From JAGLQA01 sp023135565 (GTDB lineage Bacteria > Acidobacteriota > Aminicenantia > UBA2199): 64,000 nucleotides of DNA. Of this stretch, positions 52,501 through 60,024 are shown in pieces. Under the pieces are notes generated by a model, which did not search any database, was not told the origin of the DNA, and was given only the letters and a program-made list of their open reading frames with translations. The translations under genes were made by a program, and so were the position numbers. Every line of letters starts with the position of its first letter. Within the stretch, counting starts at the first letter, position 1. The stretch covers positions 11,961-75,960 of the forward strand of contig DAOWCY010000007.1 of the NCBI GenBank assembly GCA_030639305.1, in the 5' to 3' direction.

Positions 52501-53901
52501 AACATGGAATGGAATATCGCCAAAGCCTTTTTGATAAAAGGGCAGATGGAAGAAGCAGTCAAACATTTCGACCAAGTATTGGAACTGTGGGGCGAAAAAA
52601 GACCCAAAAACAAGATTGCCGCCCTCTCTTATTTTGCCGGGAATCTCTCCAGCGTATTAAAGAATCTTTATTTTCCCTCGAAGCAGGAGAAAAAGAAAAA
52701 CCCCGAGGAAAGAGACAACGATGTTTTCGAAGCCACTTACCAGCGTGGCACAGCCTTAGTTTCCATCGACGCCCGGCGCATGGTGACCGATTCCATCCGC
52801 TCTTTAGGCAACCTGCGCAAGTATGATCTTTCCAAATTACGCAGCGGCATCCCGATTTATTCTTCTTCCAGCGCTTTATTTTTCTTTACCGGCATCTCTT
52901 TCGGCATCGCCAGGAAGCTGCTGGGTTATGCCCGCAGCCACATCGATCCGGAAGATAAAAAAACCATGCTCACCTACAGTTACTGGGAGTTAGTCTGCGA
53001 CATTTTAGAGGGCAAATGGCCCGTGGAATTACAGTACGACCCGGAAATTTTAGAAGGCAACATTAAGGACGGCGATCTTTTTACCGCCCCCGGTTATGTG
53101 TTTTGGAGCGGGCTGTTGGAAACCGAAAGGGGCAACTTAAAAGAAGCGCAGACCTATTTAGACAAACTCCAGGAAATCGGCGACACCTATGAGAACGACT
53201 ATGCTCTAACCCGCAGGTACGTCCTTAATTCAAAATACTTATTAAAAAGCAGGCGGCTGCCGGAAGCTTTAGAAGAGGCAGATGCCGGTGTTTCCTGGTT
53301 GAACGGGATCGGGCAGAATTTTTTCGCTTTAAATGTGTTGGGCACAAAAGCCAACATCCAGGTACTTTTGGATGATTTTGCCGGGGCGGAAATTTCGCTG
53401 CGGCAGGCGGAGGAGTTCATTGCCGGGGAGAAGCGGTTAGTGCCTTATTATGTGTGCAATTTCCTGGTAAGCCGGTTTTTATTCGACCTCCACAAAATGG
53501 AAGAAGAGCTGCGCAGCAGTGATCAAACTTTTCTTTCGATTTACAAAAAGAAAGCCTTACAGAGTGGTGAAGAAGCGGTCAAGAATTCTAAGAAATGCGC
53601 TCCCGACAAAGTTGAGACTTACAGGTTGATGGGAACGTATTATTGGCTTTGCGGCAGTCATAAGAAGGCCTTATCCTGGTGGGAGAAGAGCATAGTCGAA
53701 GGCGAAGCATTGAACGCCCTTACCGAGCTTGGCCGCACTTATTTAGAAGTGGGCAAAAGGCTCCCGGAAGCAGGAGATAAGTATAGTGAACTGCGTGGAA
53801 TATCCGCCGCGGGCTATATCGAGAAGGCCGGGGTGATATTTGCGGAAGCCGGGCTGCAGTGGGATTTTGAGAAGTTGGAAAAGATAAAGAGAAACATATA
53901 A
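49579..53901 (+). CDS. Ser/Thr protein kinase fused to degenerate cyclase homology, AAA and TPR regions
   Basis: 1440 residues. Kinase domain at about 8-285: GQGGMGVV loop, Lys38, HRDVKPQN with Asp144, and DFG with Asp162, so it appears active. Class III cyclase-like domain at about 305-460: the two metal Asp positions read Glu314 (SAEITG) and Asn358 (SGNGF), and the transition-state Arg position reads Gln436 (NFANQLK), so cyclase activity is unlikely. The AAA-type P-loop is GEAGIGKS with Lys539, followed by VQWAD. TPR repeats and helices fill the C-terminal 500 residues. It is probably a cytosolic signal integrator in which the cyclase fold acts as a regulatory or nucleotide-sensing module. 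Confidence 0.93.
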   Translation: MIGETISHYKIIEKIGQGGMGVVYKAEDSKLMRPVALKFLPIEMTRDQEARERFKLEAQAAAALNSPNIVTIHEIDEHKGTIYIVMEYIDGSTLSETITGLKLAAHKEGAAPAGPEEINSVLDIAIQVCRGLKAAHNSGIIHRDVKPQNIIINKDGVVKILDFGVAKLTRGTNVTKEFSTIGTLHYMSPEHLMGQGVDQRSDIWSLGVVLYELLTLELPFEEESVQSSMHAIVNESPLPPADINDNISRELESIILKCLRKEQENRCQSAEALLTDLTKAQRIQKKDSREIKIKEKTHLRKETERRQATVISAEITGYNEMLDCLDAEEVAGAMGDCFDMFTSSTAKYEGKFDKVSGNGFLVYFGVPSAVENAPVKALSAAMEMRGCIARYNNKAKPGVPLGIRIGINTGTVIAGVLGKDEEKYSVIGDTVNFANQLKDISAPGKILAGPLTHKNTKNQFEYKEVKATALKGRQKPSAIYELVQAKEKSDLLRLGSKRMIFSEMVGRDNELDELHLHLLQVLKGEGFILNITGEAGIGKSRLIAEFRRQDAFKRVTLLHGRALSIGRNLSFHPLIDTIKNWLNIKEEESSGAAYDKLRRAIEALCPDKKEADEIFPFIATLMGMKLAGKYSDRIEGIEGEPLEKIIKKNFRELIEKIAGQKPLVFIIENVQWADITSIEFIESLLRLIKTHPILFINVIRPGFRETGERLRTTIEERYPGRHREIRLEPLNRSQSELLISRLLKIKDLPVNILKPVTGKAGGNPFFIEEVIRSFIDDGVVELRGGQFRLTEKIDSVVIPETIHDVLMGRIDKLDDEARSLLKVASVIGRSFFYKVLSAVTGKTGGSDDKLEFLKEVQLIRQQERRGEVEYIFKQTLVREVVYESILLKTRKTLHQQVAAAIEKVFADKLHEFYGMLALHYSSAENLKKAEEYLRKAGEEALKAAASSEALHYYQEALKLYLKNHGDSADPNAIANMEWNIAKAFLIKGQMEEAVKHFDQVLELWGEKRPKNKIAALSYFAGNLSSVLKNLYFPSKQEKKKNPEERDNDVFEATYQRGTALVSIDARRMVTDSIRSLGNLRKYDLSKLRSGIPIYSSSSALFFFTGISFGIARKLLGYARSHIDPEDKKTMLTYSYWELVCDILEGKWPVELQYDPEILEGNIKDGDLFTAPGYVFWSGLLETERGNLKEAQTYLDKLQEIGDTYENDYALTRRYVLNSKYLLKSRRLPEALEEADAGVSWLNGIGQNFFALNVLGTKANIQVLLDDFAGAEISLRQAEEFIAGEKRLVPYYVCNFLVSRFLFDLHKMEEELRSSDQTFLSIYKKKALQSGEEAVKNSKKCAPDKVETYRLMGTYYWLCGSHKKALSWWEKSIVEGEALNALTELGRTYLEVGKRLPEAGDKYSELRGISAAGYIEKAGVIFAEAGLQWDFEKLEKIKRNI

Positions 53902-53924
53902 GCGCAGGAATGGCAAGGAGCGTT

Positions 53925-54215
53925 TTTGATTCTCAATTATCAAAAGTTTTGATCAACCCCACTCGCGTGGGGGTGCAATAAACCGCTTCGCGGCAGGAGC
54001 CGAAGCAGGTCGTTTAGAGTGTAGAAAAACGTATCGCTCATGAAAAGTTTTGCCCCGTGCGCACGGGGAGGCGATAAGCCGCTTCGCGGCAGGAGCCAAA
54101 GCAGATCGCTTAGAGTGTAGAAAAACGTATCGCTCATGAAAAGTTTTGATCAAACTTTTACAAAAGTTTGGCCTCCCCGGCAGGGGCCGCCGGAGGCAAA
54201 GTAATTTCACAGCAG
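53925..54215. repeat. Dispersed 3'-end repeat, copy 6, with internal duplication
   Basis: A block of about 69 nt occurs at 53983-54051 and again at 54079-54148 (CGCTTCGCGGCAGGAGCC, then TTAGAGTGTAGAAAAACG, then TATCGCTCATGAAAAGTTTTG). It is flanked by TTTTGATCAACCCCACTCGCG and ATCAAACTTTTACAAAAGTTTGGCC, whose palindromic parts match other copies. It lies directly after the kinase gene. Confidence 0.75.
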
Positions 54216-54236
54216 GTAAAAATGATAGAAAAGGGC

Positions 54237-54264
54237 TTGACTTATGTAGAAAAACACATATAAT
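54237..54264 (+). promoter_or_regulatory. Promoter/operator of the toxin-antitoxin pair
   Basis: TTGACT (54237-54242), 16-nt spacer, TATAAT (54259-54264). TATGTAGAAAAA (54243) and TACATAGAAAAA (54267) form related half-sites around the -10 box, consistent with autorepression by the antitoxin or complex. Confidence 0.6.
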
Positions 54265-54302
54265 ATTACATAGAAAAAAACGTTTTACAAGGAGGTGGTG
54301 CA

Positions 54303-54590
54303 ATGGTCGGCTACGCGAAAGAAGAAATTATCCCCATTACCAGGATAGTCAGGAACCTGGGGGGGATACTAAACCAGTTGAAAACCAGGAAACTAAAGAA
54401 GGTGGCAATCTCCAGGAACAACACCTTAGAGTCTGTGATTATCCCGGTGGAAGAGTATGAAAAGCTCCGGGAAGCTTACGATCTTATGGAACACATCGAC
54501 ATTTATAAACTGGTAAAAGAAAGGGAGGATACCGGTATAAAAGAATTCATTCCTCTCGAGCAGGTCTTGGAGGAGAATGGACTTTTATAA
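54303..54590 (+). CDS. Antitoxin, Phd/YefM family
   Basis: 95 residues. The N-terminal DNA-binding pattern (IIPITRIVRNLGGILNQL, then VAISRNNTLESVIIPVEEYEKL) is typical of Phd/YefM, with a C-terminal helix (DIYKLVKEREDT) that should wrap the toxin. AAGGAGG precedes ATG. It overlaps the downstream RelE-type toxin gene by 14 nt, the normal arrangement for translational coupling. Confidence 0.88.
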   Translation: MVGYAKEEIIPITRIVRNLGGILNQLKTRKLKKVAISRNNTLESVIIPVEEYEKLREAYDLMEHIDIYKLVKEREDTGIKEFIPLEQVLEENGLL

Positions 54591-54900
54591 AGTTTTATTT
54601 CATCCTAAAGCTAAAAAAGAACTCGATCAACTTGACGGCAGTGTAAGGAAGGTGGTTTTAAAGCAGGTTGCGAAGCTGCGGGAAACCCCTCGTTTAGGAG
54701 AGAAATTGGGTAATAAGGCGGGTCTCGATCTAACCGGTTACAGGAAAATGTATGCTTACAAAAAAAAGATCAGGATCGTATACCGAATATTTGAAGGTGA
54801 GCTTTTGGTTTTTGTGATTGCTGTAGGGGACAGGGAGGAGATGGCAGTATACCGGGATGCGTTTAAGCGCAGGAAAGAAAAAGGGAGCGGTTCCCATTGA
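54577..54900 (+). CDS. RelE/ParE superfamily toxin
   Basis: 107 residues: YKVLFHPKAKKELDQLD opening, RETPRLGEKLGN middle and YRIVYRI-like core (IRIVYRIFEGELLVFVIAVGD) ending in a basic tail (RDAFKRRKEK). RelE members cleave mRNA on the ribosome whereas ParE members target gyrase; the fold alone does not decide. Conserved basic residues are present. Paired with the Phd/YefM-like antitoxin immediately upstream. Confidence 0.88.
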   Translation: MDFYKVLFHPKAKKELDQLDGSVRKVVLKQVAKLRETPRLGEKLGNKAGLDLTGYRKMYAYKKKIRIVYRIFEGELLVFVIAVGDREEMAVYRDAFKRRKEKGSGSH

Positions 54901-54925
54901 AAAAAATCAAGTTTTGGTATATATT
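54897..54925 (+). promoter_or_regulatory. Promoter of the truncated DUF5678-like / XRE unit
   Basis: TTGAAA (54897-54902, overlapping the toxin stop), 17-nt spacer, TATATT (54920-54925). Confidence 0.5.
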
Positions 54926-54942
54926 ATGTATGGCAGGTAAAA

Positions 54943-55056
54943 ATGAAAGAAAAAGATTTAAAAGAGAATATCGACTTTGTCGAAAAAAATAAGAAGAAAC
55001 TTCTAAAGGAGTATTTTAACAAGTATCTCCTGGTTTACGAAAAAGAGATTATTTAA
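54943..55056 (+). CDS. 37-residue DUF5678-like peptide, probably truncated
   Basis: ATG 54943 follows GGCAGGT. The peptide MKEKDLKENIDFVEKNKKKL continues LKEYFNKYLLVYEKEII and stops. It matches the first half of the DUF5678 pattern (ENxEELxKKYxGKYVLVxxxxVI), whose members are usually 65-90 aa, so the C-terminal half seems missing. It is followed after 16 nt by the XRE gene with AAGGAGG, suggesting one transcript. Confidence 0.5.
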   Translation: MKEKDLKENIDFVEKNKKKLLKEYFNKYLLVYEKEII

Positions 55057-55072
55057 AAAGGAGGTTTGAATA

Positions 55073-55348
55073 ATGGACGACCTCGAAAAATATATAGAAA
55101 AACGAAAAAAAAGCAGCCCTGGTTACGCAAAAGATTTTGAAGCAGGATACAATGACTTCAAAATCGGAGTTATATTAAAACAGGCAAGAATAGAAGCAGG
55201 ATTAACCCAGGACGAAGTGGCGAGAAAGCTGAGCACCAAAAAATCCGCAATTTCCCGGATCGAAGATCACGCGGAAGACATTAAATTATCCACCTTGAAA
55301 AAATTTGCGACTGCTGTGGGCAGACAAATCCAATTGCAAGTAGTCTGA
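55073..55348 (+). CDS. XRE/HigA-like helix-turn-helix protein
   Basis: 91 residues. Residues about 33-85 form the HTH (ILKQARIEAGLTQDEVARKL, then STKKSAISRIEDHAEDI), and the N-terminal LEKYIEKRKKSSPGYAKDFE is typical of HigA antitoxins that normally follow a HigB toxin. No intact toxin gene lies upstream in the same unit: the position is taken by the 37-residue DUF5678-like peptide, with the RelE pair beyond. An orphan antitoxin-type regulator, or one acting with the upstream TA pair. Confidence 0.8.
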   Translation: MDDLEKYIEKRKKSSPGYAKDFEAGYNDFKIGVILKQARIEAGLTQDEVARKLSTKKSAISRIEDHAEDIKLSTLKKFATAVGRQIQLQVV

Positions 55349-55433
55349 TAACGTTAGGGGAATTTAACTCTTTCCACCTAAAGTAAACCGGGACCGGACC
55401 GGGAAATTTATGAAGCGAGCTGCCCCCGATAAA

Positions 55434-57341
55434 TCAAACCCTGGTTTCGACCAACTTTTCTGTTTCTGCCAGTTCTTTTTTTAAGTGTTTGTATTCCGCC
55501 TCGTCGAAGCCGTGCTGGGCGTACTGATTTGTCTCCTTTTTCCTTAGCCTACCTTCAATCGTATGCAACAGCAGGAGAGGAGAGAAAATAGATACCAGGA
55601 ATAGAAAAATTGCCATAAAATAGAGAGGCCAAATGGAATCGCCTTCACCTCTTGGTAACGCGAAAATAATTAATAGTAACACGATGAGAAATATTATCGT
55701 TATACCAATAGTTATAGGTTTTCTTAAACTATCTAAATATTCTATCATTTCATCTATCGACGGATTATCGCATTTTAATTTTGTGTTTTCTAAAGTTGAT
55801 AAGCGTTCTTTTAGATCGGATATTCTTTTTGAGAGTTCTTGCTGCCTTCCCGGTTTAAATTTTTCATATAATTTTTTCTTTTTTAGATACTGGCTGTATT
55901 CATCAAATAGATTTTGGTGCTCTGTTTTTGTTTTTTCCCGATTTAATTGGTAGGCTTTTTGATAGGCTGTCAGAGATTTTTCAAGATATTGAATATTTTC
56001 CGGGATAAGTTTTCTGTAACTCCTGGCAAGGTAGAGAAGCGCTTCAAAGTGATGTTTTGATTTTTTTAAGATCATTGAAAAATGTTCGGCTGCATTTTGG
56101 TAATCCGCTTGGCGGAAATAATAACGGCCGTTAATTAGATGTATTTCGATTTCTTCGTCGATTTCGGATAGATTTTTGGCGATTTCGGCTTCTTTAATAT
56201 CCGTTACGATCCACTGCCGTATAAACTCCACATAAAACTCATACCCGGTCTTGCTCTCTTTTATAAACTTGAAGGTCTTTAACCGTTCTATAATTCTCGC
56301 TAAGTCTTCAACCGCAGGGGCAAAGTTCAACGAAAAGGCTTTCTCCCGGACTGCGCCGATAGTGATCGGCTGATTCTCCTCTTTAAGAACAGCCATCAAG
56401 TATAAAATAATCTGGTCATGGGCGGACAAACTGTCCCACACCCAATACACCCCACTGCTGTGACTCTTGATCGTGGGAAGAAACTCTTCCCTGACAATCT
56501 CCCTGGAAATACCCTCTCTGCCGTTTTTTTCCGCATTATCAAAAGCAGCGCTGCCCAGGCACTGGATGAAAAAAGGATGACCGGAGGTCAATGCATAAAT
56601 CTCGTCGATGGCCTCTTTCTTGAGAGGTATCGTGGAAAATTTTTTCAACAGATCTTCTACTTCGTTTTTAGAAAAATAGGAGATTTCCCTATTCTTGGCG
56701 AATTTTGTTAACGGCCCATACCTCTTGGTATCCAGGTCTTTATAGTTCCGCCCTATGGCAAAAACAAATTTCAGCGGGTACTTTTTCTGCCGTATCGATT
56801 CGACGAGATTGTCCACAAACGGTATAAAGCTCCTGAACGCAAAAACGTCTAAAGAAGCGTCCCCCTCTACAACTTCGATGTCTCCAAGAACATCAAATTC
56901 GTCGAGAAGAAGAACCAAAGGTTTTGATCCCCCTAATTCCGCGCATACAGAGGGAATAAATTTCTCTTTGAAAAAATCCGGGCCTTTCGAGTTTGTAAAA
57001 TCCTCTTCATTAACTTTTATATTTAAATCTAAGTCGAGGACGATCCTTTGAGCGATCTCCAATAATAATTGGGGCAGCAGGGAACGGGCTTTATCCTGTA
57101 AATTAAAATAAACCGGGCGGGCCGGGGCAACCAGTTCTCTATCATCCTGCAATTTCCTTAATAGGGACGTTTTCCCGATGCGACGCTGTCCAGAAAGCAA
57201 AAAAGTAGATTCGCTGCTTTTCTTGAGAAATAAGAGAATATCGTCTATGATCTCTTTCCGCCCGAAGAAATTTTGTCCTCGCGCCGGGGAACCGGTATTA
57301 AAAGGATTTTCATTTTGATACATATTCATTTTGTCATCCAT
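55434..57341 (-). CDS. P-loop ATPase with helical repeats and C-terminal membrane segments
   Basis: 635 residues. The N-terminal ATPase (about 20-300) has Walker A GQRRIGKT (51-58), Walker B LVLLLDEFD (142-150), and a winged-helix-like region at about 305-385. Then TPR-like repeats (HLINGRYYFRQADYQNAAEHF), a coiled coil, and two membrane helices at about 545-605. This is STAND/AAA_14-like architecture. The start overlaps the upstream ATPase stop by one base (TAATG), so the two are translationally coupled. Similar ATPases occur in signalling and in anti-phage or death pathways; no effector domain is recognisable, so function is open. Confidence 0.75.
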   Translation of the reverse strand: MDDKMNMYQNENPFNTGSPARGQNFFGRKEIIDDILLFLKKSSESTFLLSGQRRIGKTSLLRKLQDDRELVAPARPVYFNLQDKARSLLPQLLLEIAQRIVLDLDLNIKVNEEDFTNSKGPDFFKEKFIPSVCAELGGSKPLVLLLDEFDVLGDIEVVEGDASLDVFAFRSFIPFVDNLVESIRQKKYPLKFVFAIGRNYKDLDTKRYGPLTKFAKNREISYFSKNEVEDLLKKFSTIPLKKEAIDEIYALTSGHPFFIQCLGSAAFDNAEKNGREGISREIVREEFLPTIKSHSSGVYWVWDSLSAHDQIILYLMAVLKEENQPITIGAVREKAFSLNFAPAVEDLARIIERLKTFKFIKESKTGYEFYVEFIRQWIVTDIKEAEIAKNLSEIDEEIEIHLINGRYYFRQADYQNAAEHFSMILKKSKHHFEALLYLARSYRKLIPENIQYLEKSLTAYQKAYQLNREKTKTEHQNLFDEYSQYLKKKKLYEKFKPGRQQELSKRISDLKERLSTLENTKLKCDNPSIDEMIEYLDSLRKPITIGITIIFLIVLLLIIFALPRGEGDSIWPLYFMAIFLFLVSIFSPLLLLHTIEGRLRKKETNQYAQHGFDEAEYKHLKKELAETEKLVETRV

Positions 57342-58381
57342 TACTTGTTTAAGAATTCATTAGTTTTAATCCAAAAACCAACGATTTTCTCTATGATCAT
57401 GGCTAGATTTCGCAAATTTTCTTTGTTTTTTTCGGACATGTTTGCACTGCCCCAACCCTTCACCATCTCTCTAAAAGCGAGGCCGTAGTCCTTTTTCACT
57501 TGTTTTAAATAATTTTCGAATTCCGGCTGCTTGGTTTTTTCATCATACATCAGCGAAAATAACTTCTGCACGAAATAAGGATAACCCCCGGTCATATTAA
57601 AACAAAAATCTATCTCTTTGTCCGAAAATTGGATGACGTTATCTTCCAGGTACTGCCGGGCCAATGCTTCCACTCGCAATTTGTCGAACCAGGGTAATTC
57701 CATGCTCTCCACAACCAAACCAGAACCCCTGCGTTTTATTCCGTTCTTCTCTATCAAGTCCTCGATGGTATGGTTAGCGGAAAAAATACAACTAAAGATT
57801 TTGGGTTCATTTTTAAACTCGGAAACGCCCTGGATCAGTTTGTTGAGTTCCGCCAGGAAAGCGGTAGCGGTTTCGGCGTCCACACCGGCTAAACTCTCGA
57901 TAAAGGCGTCGAACTCATCTATCAAAAAAACGATATAGTATTTCAATTCGAAATACAAATACTCTAAGGCTGCGATATAATCTTTATAAGGGTCGTCTGT
58001 TCTTTTAAGCTTAAAATCGAAAGAATGCTTCAAACTCTGCCGAAGCCCGCGGTAAAAGGTTTCACGGGTCGTATTTTCCTGTATGTTCAAATAAATAAAC
58101 GCAGTATCGAATTGCTCTCCCGTCCCATATAAGTTTACTTTTTTAGCCGCTTTTCCGAGTTCACTAAACCTTGAATGAAGATATTTCAATAGCGATGTTT
58201 TCCCTACCTGCCTCTCCCCGGTAAGCCAGACGCTTCCCTGCGACTTGCCGGTAACCGTTTCTTTTAATACCTTATTGATTAATTCTTCGCGATTATAAAA
58301 ATCACTCCCTCTAACCGGGGCATTATACACGAATGGGTTAAAGTTAATTTCATTCTTTTTTTCTGAAGCGTTTTCTTTCAT
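57341..58381 (-). CDS. P-loop ATPase (AAA_14/STAND-like), partner of the downstream ATPase
   Basis: 346 residues from ATG 58381; a TTG at 58390 is too close to the GGAG site. Walker A is GERQVGKT (55-62) and Walker B IVFLIDEFDA (about 155), with sensor-like CIFSANHT. The region before the P-loop (NPFVYNAPVRGSDFYNREEL) is shared with the downstream gene (NPFNTGSPARGQNFFGRKE), showing the two arose by duplication. No extra domain follows the ATPase, so it may be the regulatory subunit of a two-ATPase complex. Confidence 0.75.
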   Translation of the reverse strand: MKENASEKKNEINFNPFVYNAPVRGSDFYNREELINKVLKETVTGKSQGSVWLTGERQVGKTSLLKYLHSRFSELGKAAKKVNLYGTGEQFDTAFIYLNIQENTTRETFYRGLRQSLKHSFDFKLKRTDDPYKDYIAALEYLYFELKYYIVFLIDEFDAFIESLAGVDAETATAFLAELNKLIQGVSEFKNEPKIFSCIFSANHTIEDLIEKNGIKRRGSGLVVESMELPWFDKLRVEALARQYLEDNVIQFSDKEIDFCFNMTGGYPYFVQKLFSLMYDEKTKQPEFENYLKQVKKDYGLAFREMVKGWGSANMSEKNKENLRNLAMIIEKIVGFWIKTNEFLNK

Positions 58382-58404
58382 AGCGTTCAATTCTCCATTG
58401 GGTT

Positions 58405-58433
58405 ATTATAAAGCAATTGCTCCGCTTTTTCAA
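58405..58433 (-). promoter_or_regulatory. Promoter of the ATPase pair
   Basis: TTGAAA (58433..58428), 17-nt spacer, TATAAT (58410..58405), about 24 nt before ATG 58381. It diverges from the tRNA-Ala promoter. Confidence 0.65.
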
Positions 58434-58463
58434 TAGCGGGGCATATTTTTTTTAGGAAAACGA

Positions 58464-58492
58464 TTGATTTGTAACTAAAAATATGGTATAAA
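58464..58492 (+). promoter_or_regulatory. Promoter of tRNA-Ala
   Basis: TTGATT (58464-58469), 17-nt spacer, TATAAA (58487-58492), 18 nt before the mature tRNA 5' end. Confidence 0.6.
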
Positions 58493-58509
58493 AAGCTCTA
58501 CAACTTAGT

Positions 58510-58585
58510 GGGGCTGTAGCTCAGCTGGGAGAGTGTCTGAATGGCATTCAGAAGGTCGAGGGTTCGAATCCCTTCAGCTCCACCA
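58510..58585 (+). tRNA. tRNA-Ala (GGC)
   Basis: A 76-nt cloverleaf: acceptor GGGGCTG/CAGCTCC, D arm GCTCAGCTGGGAGAG, anticodon stem TCTGA/TCAGA with loop ATGGCAT (anticodon GGC, reading GCC/GCU), T arm GAGGG-TTCGAAT-CCCTT and an encoded CCA end. It stands alone and marks the right border of the accessory ATPase/TA stretch, as tRNA genes often do for islands. Confidence 0.97.
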
Positions 58586-58619
58586 TTTACCCCCCTGGCG
58601 CACAAAAAAACTAAAGGCG

Positions 58620-58728
58620 AAGCGGGCAAGGAAGCAAGACGGCAGTAAGCCGCGAAGCAGGTCGCAAAGCAAACCGTTAGCCGGACCAGGAAGTAAGACG
58701 CGAAGTAGACCACAGAGCAAACCGGGTA
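58620..58728. repeat. Imperfect direct repeat downstream of tRNA-Ala
   Basis: Two related blocks of about 48 nt: AAGGAAGCAAGACGGCAGTA ... CGCAAAGCAAACCG and CAGGAAGTAAGACGCGAAGT ... CACAGAGCAAACCG. No tRNA 3'-end duplication is visible, so this is not an obvious att site. Confidence 0.55.
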
Positions 58729-58776
58729 AATCAATATTGTCCGGTTATCGGGTCAGCCCGTAAGGGCGCTTTTAAA

Positions 58777-60024
58777 ATGATAAAACTTACCGTTTATATA
58801 ATTTTCCTTTTTATCTTTTTTTTGACAAGTCTATGCCTGCCCGCCCAGCAAGATTCCATCGACGCGCTGAAACTGGCGGTGGCCAAAACAGGAAAACTAA
58901 AATTCAAGTCCGATGTTCCGGTAAAATATTTCGACAAAAAAGCGCTGAAAAATTATATAACAGACCTTTTCCAAAAAGATTACCCCGACGCACTATTGGA
59001 AAAAGAACAACTCTACCTCGAACTGATGGGCTTCATTCATAAAAAAAAAATAAATCTAAAAGAAGAAAGAAAACAAATATTTATCGAAAATGTGGGCGGG
59101 CTCTATAACGAAAAAACCGGGGAACTCTATGCCATAGAAGAATACCGCAATATCGACTATATAAACGCACTGATCGTTATCCACGAATTAAGACATGCGG
59201 TGCAGGATCAACATTTCGACTTAGAAAAGCTCCTGGCTTCCCGCCCTGCTTCGGATTTCGACGACCGCCGCCTGTCTTTACTGGCTGCCATCGAAGGAGA
59301 CGCCACCTTTGTTATGGCCCGGTTCGGCGAGTTCGAAGCCAGCACCCTGACTTCTACTCACGGCGCCGACGCCCTGCTCTCTTTCTCTCCCACCGGCATT
59401 AAATCCCGTTTAGCCAACACGCCGGGCATTTTAAAACACCAGTTGATAATGCCCTACATCCAGGGCCTAAACTTCGTGGATTACGTCCATAAAAGAAGAA
59501 GGTGGCACGGGGTGAATAAATTATTAAAAAATCCCCCGCTCTCCTCGGAGCAGGTGCTGCATCCGGCAAAATATTATAAAAAAGAACTGCCCGTAAATGT
59601 AAAAATCGCTTACCGGCCCGAAGGGTACAGTCTTTACTTTTCCGGGGTTATCGGCGAATATTACCTGAATGTGCTGCTAATGCCCTTAAACGGCTACAGG
59701 GATTATGCCTTAGGCTGGGGCGGAGACCGCTTCGAAATCTATAAAAATCCCAGTGCTTCTTATTTTCTTTTATGGGAATCTTTTTGGGATAAAGAAGCAT
59801 TCTGTACCGGTTTTTACCAGGCATTTAAGACATTTGTCGAGAAAACCTTCCAGGTCAATTTCCGGGAGAGCGGCAAGAATAGCTATGATTTTATTGCCGG
59901 AAAAACCGCCGTTGCGACTCCTACATATTTTTTTATCAGCAAAGAAAAAAACCGCATTTTTTACGTCACATCAAATGATAGAAACCAAGTTAATAAATTC
60001 ATAAACGGAGGATATTATGATTAA
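58777..60024 (+). CDS. Secreted HExxH-type putative zinc metallopeptidase
   Basis: 415 residues with a signal peptide (VYIIFLFIFFLTSLCLPA). The central motif HELRHAVQDQHFD (about residue 135) contains HExxH, and a downstream Glu in AAIEGDATFVMARF, about 28 residues later, could be the third ligand, as in gluzincins. The N-terminal half is helical, and the C-terminal half is beta-rich with VYLNVLLMP-like strands (EYYLNVLLMPLNGYRDYA). No named family can be fixed. It overlaps efp by 8 nt, so EF-P translation is coupled to it. Confidence 0.65.
   Translation: MIKLTVYIIFLFIFFLTSLCLPAQQDSIDALKLAVAKTGKLKFKSDVPVKYFDKKALKNYITDLFQKDYPDALLEKEQLYLELMGFIHKKKINLKEERKQIFIENVGGLYNEKTGELYAIEEYRNIDYINALIVIHELRHAVQDQHFDLEKLLASRPASDFDDRRLSLLAAIEGDATFVMARFGEFEASTLTSTHGADALLSFSPTGIKSRLANTPGILKHQLIMPYIQGLNFVDYVHKRRRWHGVNKLLKNPPLSSEQVLHPAKYYKKELPVNVKIAYRPEGYSLYFSGVIGEYYLNVLLMPLNGYRDYALGWGGDRFEIYKNPSASYFLLWESFWDKEAFCTGFYQAFKTFVEKTFQVNFRESGKNSYDFIAGKTAVATPTYFFISKEKNRIFYVTSNDRNQVNKFINGGYYD

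Noticed and set aside
54079..54148. CRISPR-like repetition
   Set aside because: Only two copies, no uniform spacer, and clear membership in the dispersed 3'-end repeat family; no cas genes nearby.
58570..58728. Integration (att) site at the tRNA-Ala 3' end
   Set aside because: No duplicate of the tRNA 3' segment and no integrase in the window; the repeats downstream are unrelated to the tRNA.
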